Made by a program: the position numbers and the translations under genes. Source: Opitutales bacterium (lineage in GTDB: Bacteria > Verrucomicrobiota > Verrucomicrobiia > Opitutales > Seribacteraceae). From it: 36,901 bases of DNA. Location of the stretch: assembly GCA_029251885.1 (NCBI GenBank), contig JAQXCL010000060.1, positions 1 to 36,901 of the forward strand, in the 5' to 3' direction. Below are positions 34,011 through 36,901 of the stretch, one piece after another (within the stretch, counting starts at the first letter, position 1; every line of letters begins with the position of its first letter). The notes under the pieces were generated by a model. It was not told the DNA's origin. It made no database searches and saw only the letters and a list, made by a program, of their open reading frames with translations.

Positions 34011-35000
34011 TTATAGAGGTGGCAAGTATTGATGAACTTTGATGGATGAATTGCTCTCCGTAAGATAGTACATTTTAGACACGCTCGTTTGTGCAAGGAA
34101 CAGGGTTGCTTTATGAATTCCCAAAACTAAGCAGGTCGATGCTATGGAGTCAGCAATCATGCCAGTTGGAGCCACTACAGTAACTTGAGCACTTCCCTCT
34201 AAGCCAACTCCAGTCTTTGGATTAAGTAAGTGAGAATAGCGTGTTCCTCCGATTTCTAGGTTTTGCTCAAGATCGCCCGAGGTGGCCACCGCACAATTTG
34301 ATAATTCAAGTATTGGCAGTTCCGGATGAGACCTTCCTCCAATTTCCACCCGCCATCCCTTAGATGCTTTCGGGGCATCGCCAATGGTCAAGTCTCCACC
34401 AGCATCGATTAAACATTTTGCAAAGCCCCGAGTTTTCATTACATCAAGCATGCGGTCTGCAACATACCCTTTGGCAATACCCCCTAAGTCTAGAACCATC
34501 CCTGGAACGAGAAGATTTCCAGAAGTATCCAATCTGTTCAGAACTAATTTTTGATAACCGGTTCGTTGCCGAGTTTCACGAAGCTTACCCACCTTTGGTA
34601 GCTTTTGTCGAAAGCGTGCAATTCTCCACAAACGAGTGAGCGGGCCTAAAGTTACATCAAATGCTCCATCGCTCATTTTCGAAAGTTCTTGTCCATAATC
34701 TAAAACCTTAAAGAGCTCTTCAGATAATTTTACAGATTTACCATCTTCTGAACTTTGCGAAAACAGAGATAGTTCGCTGTTGGCTTCATAGTCGCTGAAA
34801 AGCATATTTAGACGAATACCTTCACGAAAGGCTGAGTCTGTTGCCTTTTTGAGAGCATCTGTCATGGGTGCATCTACAATAATTAGAACCTCAGTGCCCA
34901 TGATTTTTTTAGAAAAGCGTGCTTTCGGTGTACCCTTTTCGTCTCCAAACCCTACAAGCACATAACTCAAAGTTAGCCACAGTTGGAGTAATTTAATCAT
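34011..35000 (-). CDS. apbE: FAD:protein FMN transferase (ApbE family)
   Basis: 329 residues. It has a signal peptide or lipoprotein-like hydrophobic N-terminus (about 3-18, no convincing lipobox Cys). The ApbE core includes MGTEVLI, DGAFDVTLGPL (the FAD-binding/catalytic DxT region), LDLGGIAKGYVAD, LIDAGGDL, ATSGD, the SHLLNPKTG motif and ADSIAST near the C-terminus. ApbE attaches FMN from FAD to Thr/Ser residues of exported proteins such as NqrB, NqrC, RnfG and many extracellular flavoproteins. It is divergent from an exported cytochrome, but that protein is not a known flavinylation target. No nqr or rnf genes are in the window. Confidence 0.95.
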   Translation of the reverse strand: MIKLLQLWLTLSYVLVGFGDEKGTPKARFSKKIMGTEVLIIVDAPMTDALKKATDSAFREGIRLNMLFSDYEANSELSLFSQSSEDGKSVKLSEELFKVLDYGQELSKMSDGAFDVTLGPLTRLWRIARFRQKLPKVGKLRETRQRTGYQKLVLNRLDTSGNLLVPGMVLDLGGIAKGYVADRMLDVMKTRGFAKCLIDAGGDLTIGDAPKASKGWRVEIGGRSHPELPILELSNCAVATSGDLEQNLEIGGTRYSHLLNPKTGVGLEGSAQVTVVAPTGMIADSIASTCLVLGIHKATLFLAQTSVSKMYYLTESNSSIKVHQYLPPL

Positions 35001-35048
35001 TTTTTTAGTTTATTGGAATTTGAGAGAAAGGATGATTAAAGATTGAGA

Positions 35049-35058
35049 TTGTATACAA
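35049..35058. repeat. 10-bp perfect palindrome between apbE and the cytochrome gene
   Basis: TTGTATACAA is a perfect palindrome in the 92-bp divergent intergenic region 35001-35092, 35 bp before the ATG of the plus-strand gene. It could be a regulator binding site controlling one or both genes; this is inferred from position only. The flanking bases are not symmetric. Confidence 0.35.
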
Positions 35059-35092
35059 ATATCTCTTACTAAGGATATTTACTTTCGTATTT

Positions 35093-36832
35093 ATGAAGCC
35101 ATTCAAACTTACTTGCAAATTCGTACTTGGGGCAATCCTCGCCTCACCTTGGGTTCAAGCAAATTCTTCCGAGATTGATTTTGCCCGCGATGTACAACCT
35201 ATCCTCGAACACAATTGTGTTAGTTGTCACCGCGAAGACAACGCCAAGGGCGATGTGCGATTAGACACAAAAGCCGCTACTCTTGCCGGGGACGATGTTT
35301 TGGTGCCTGGGGATCCAGAGGCGAGTTCGCTTTATTGGACAACCACCCTGCCCTTGGACGATGAATTAATTATGCCTCCCATTAAAAACGAGGAAAAAGA
35401 CTATCCTTTAACTGATGCCGAAAAAGCCGTCCTTAAACAGTGGATTGTGGATGGAGCAGAATGGCCCGAAAAAATCGTATTAGAACCGCGTAAGCGACTA
35501 CCTAAAACCATTTCATTTGTTGAGCATGTACAGCCTATTTTGGAACTCAACTGTGTGGCTTGCCACTACGAGGGAAAGGTAAAAGCGGACCTGAGACTAG
35601 ATACTAAGGCTTATGCATTTGCCACTGATTATGTGATTAGTCCCGGTAATGCCCTGGAGAGCGACTTATATATTTTGTGCACTCTTCCCATGGATGATGA
35701 AATGTTCATGCCCCCAGCCCCTGCGGACCCTCTTTCCTCAGGTGATTTATATACATTACGCCGGTGGATTGATGAAGGTGCGGATTGGCCCGAAGAAGTA
35801 ACCTTGGCTCCGAAGAAGAAGTCACTCACCATTTTGGGGACGATGCCCAAAGACTTGTATCAGGAACTTGGTTTTTCTGAGGGTCCGGTTACGGATGAAT
35901 TTTCCGAGTACGAGGAGGAAATATCTACCTCCGACCTTGCTTTTGAATTGGTTGCAATCGAGGGTGGAGAATTTACCATGGGTAGTCCGTTGGATGATTC
36001 TTCTCGCGGTGAGAATGAATGGCCCGCCCACCAAGTTGAAGTATCCGACTTTTGGATGGGTAAGTATGAGCTCACTTGGGATCTTTACGAGTTGTGGATG
36101 CTCAATATCGACCGGGATAACCGGGCTTACAAAAAAATGGAGGAAACCAAGGCAGATGCACTGACCGATGCGGTTACTAAGCCGACCGCTCCCTACACGG
36201 ATATGACTTTTGGAATGGGCAAAAGCGGATTTCCCGCAATCTGCATGACTCAATTATCCGCTAAAATGTATTGTATGTGGTTGAGTGCCCGAACCGGCAG
36301 GTTTTATCGTTTGCCCACGGAAGCTGAGTGGGAGTACGCCTGCAGGGCAGGGAGTAATACCGCATACAATTTTGGTGATGATCCTGAATCACTGCCCAAT
36401 CATTCATGGCACCTCAAAAATAGTTTCTTTCAGTACCAATCAGTTGGGGGAAAGCCTGCCAATGGCTTTGGCCTTTTTGATATGCATGGAAATGTTTGGG
36501 AATGGACCCTTGATCAATTTGCTCCACCTCCCTCAACAGCACTTGCTAAGAAACGGGTAAACCCAATGGTAGTACCCACCTCGCTGTACCCCAGAGTGGT
36601 AAAGGGCGGTTCCTGGGATGATGGCCCCCAAAACCATCGTTCTGCTGCCCGCATGGCTTCGGATGAATCCTGGAAACAACAGGATCCTCAAATTCCTAAA
36701 AGTGTATGGTATCATACCGATGCCCTGTTTGTTGGTTTTCGCGTGGTACGACCAAGAGAGATCCCACCTCTGGAAGATATAGAAAAATACTGGCCATCTG
36801 AAGCCGAGATTCTGGCCATCCCCTCACGGTAG
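35093..36832 (+). CDS. Exported Planctomycete-type cytochrome (two CXXCH domains) fused to an FGE-sulfatase-like domain
   Basis: 579 residues. A signal peptide (about 1-23, cleavage near VQA|NS) is followed by two tandem cytochrome-like domains of the PSCyt/PSD1-associated type: CVSCH (42-46) and CVACH (154-158), each starting VQPILE and ending in a WIxDGAxWPE-like tail, with MPP candidates for the axial Met (M94, M206). Residues about 280-555 are a SUMF1/FGE-sulfatase-like domain: AIEGGEFTMGSP, YRLPTEAEWEYACRAG, GLFDMHGNVWEWT, VVKGGSWDDGP, and VGFRVVRP at the end. The active-site cysteines of true formylglycine-generating enzymes are absent, so it likely binds rather than modifies. The fusion is a Planctomycetes-Verrucomicrobia architecture of unclear function. 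The final 69 bp of the window hold nothing recognisable. Confidence 0.9.
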   Translation: MKPFKLTCKFVLGAILASPWVQANSSEIDFARDVQPILEHNCVSCHREDNAKGDVRLDTKAATLAGDDVLVPGDPEASSLYWTTTLPLDDELIMPPIKNEEKDYPLTDAEKAVLKQWIVDGAEWPEKIVLEPRKRLPKTISFVEHVQPILELNCVACHYEGKVKADLRLDTKAYAFATDYVISPGNALESDLYILCTLPMDDEMFMPPAPADPLSSGDLYTLRRWIDEGADWPEEVTLAPKKKSLTILGTMPKDLYQELGFSEGPVTDEFSEYEEEISTSDLAFELVAIEGGEFTMGSPLDDSSRGENEWPAHQVEVSDFWMGKYELTWDLYELWMLNIDRDNRAYKKMEETKADALTDAVTKPTAPYTDMTFGMGKSGFPAICMTQLSAKMYCMWLSARTGRFYRLPTEAEWEYACRAGSNTAYNFGDDPESLPNHSWHLKNSFFQYQSVGGKPANGFGLFDMHGNVWEWTLDQFAPPPSTALAKKRVNPMVVPTSLYPRVVKGGSWDDGPQNHRSAARMASDESWKQQDPQIPKSVWYHTDALFVGFRVVRPREIPPLEDIEKYWPSEAEILAIPSR

Positions 36833-36901
36833 GTTTGGATACTGGCTTATGGAAGAGAGCCAAAGCGGTTAGGGTTAAGTCTTTTCGTTCTTCCTAAAAA
36901 A

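Noticed and set aside
35822-36253. 143-codon minus-strand reading frame in the FGE-like domain
   Set aside because: Shadow of the plus-strand gene, whose domain motifs are unmistakable; the minus translation resembles no protein family I know.

Overview
This looks like a chromosomal housekeeping segment of a Verrucomicrobiota (PVC superphylum) bacterium, probably a moderately AT-rich, aquatic, Opitutae-like lineage. The lineage call is inference. It rests on a double-length UvrA (tandem duplication, known from chlamydiae), a Planctomycete-type cytochrome fused to an FGE-sulfatase-like domain, a DUF5069 protein, a PAS-AraC regulator, a chlamydia-like phosphatidylserine decarboxylase and a lone PilW-like prepilin. 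No phage, insertion sequence, CRISPR array or obvious horizontally acquired island is visible. Coding density is very high, and no gap between genes exceeds about 260 bp.

Layout. 1-3906 (+): a partial Skp/OmpH chaperone, lpxD, prs and an HtrA/Deg protease, i.e. outer-membrane biogenesis, PRPP supply and envelope quality control. 3962-9822: pyrE (-), a small membrane protein (+), an MsbA-like ABC exporter (-) whose start codon overlaps that of a divergent DUF5069 gene (+), then a STAS plus GAF-SpoIIE phosphatase signalling pair (-) and a peroxiredoxin (-). 9973-16700: tyrS (+) converging on the 5.4-kb tandem uvrA (-), with tRNA-Glu(UUC) (-) just upstream of uvrA. 16817-22081 (+): rpmH (51 codons), rnpA, yidC, yebC and a metX-metW fusion. 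22085-25384: a GlpG-like rhomboid (-), a TPR protein (-) and a divergent Sel1-repeat protein (+). 25435-30541 (+): hrpB, yraN, zwf and an exported msrA. 30542-31577: a 253-bp intergenic region with a 17-T tract and three ATGCAT palindromes, then a PAS-AraC regulator. 31581-35000 (-): a PilW-like prepilin, psd, rpmB and apbE. 35093-36832 (+): an exported double-cytochrome/FGE-like protein divergent from apbE.

How the genes work together. Several neighbours fit one another. STAS and SpoIIE phosphatase form a partner-switching output. zwf (NADPH) is translationally coupled by an ATGA overlap to msrA (methionine repair). rpmH-rnpA-yidC is the classic conserved block, here without dnaA or yidD. 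apbE (periplasmic flavinylation) is divergent from an exported c-type cytochrome. Almost no gene has a recognisable Shine-Dalgarno sequence.

I did not find a convincing new multi-gene system. The most unusual single-protein observations are a C-terminal J-domain-like tail without HPD on YidC, the MetX-MetW fusion, an Asp-to-Glu change in the fourth UvrA ATPase Walker B motif, and the FGE-like domain without catalytic cysteines.
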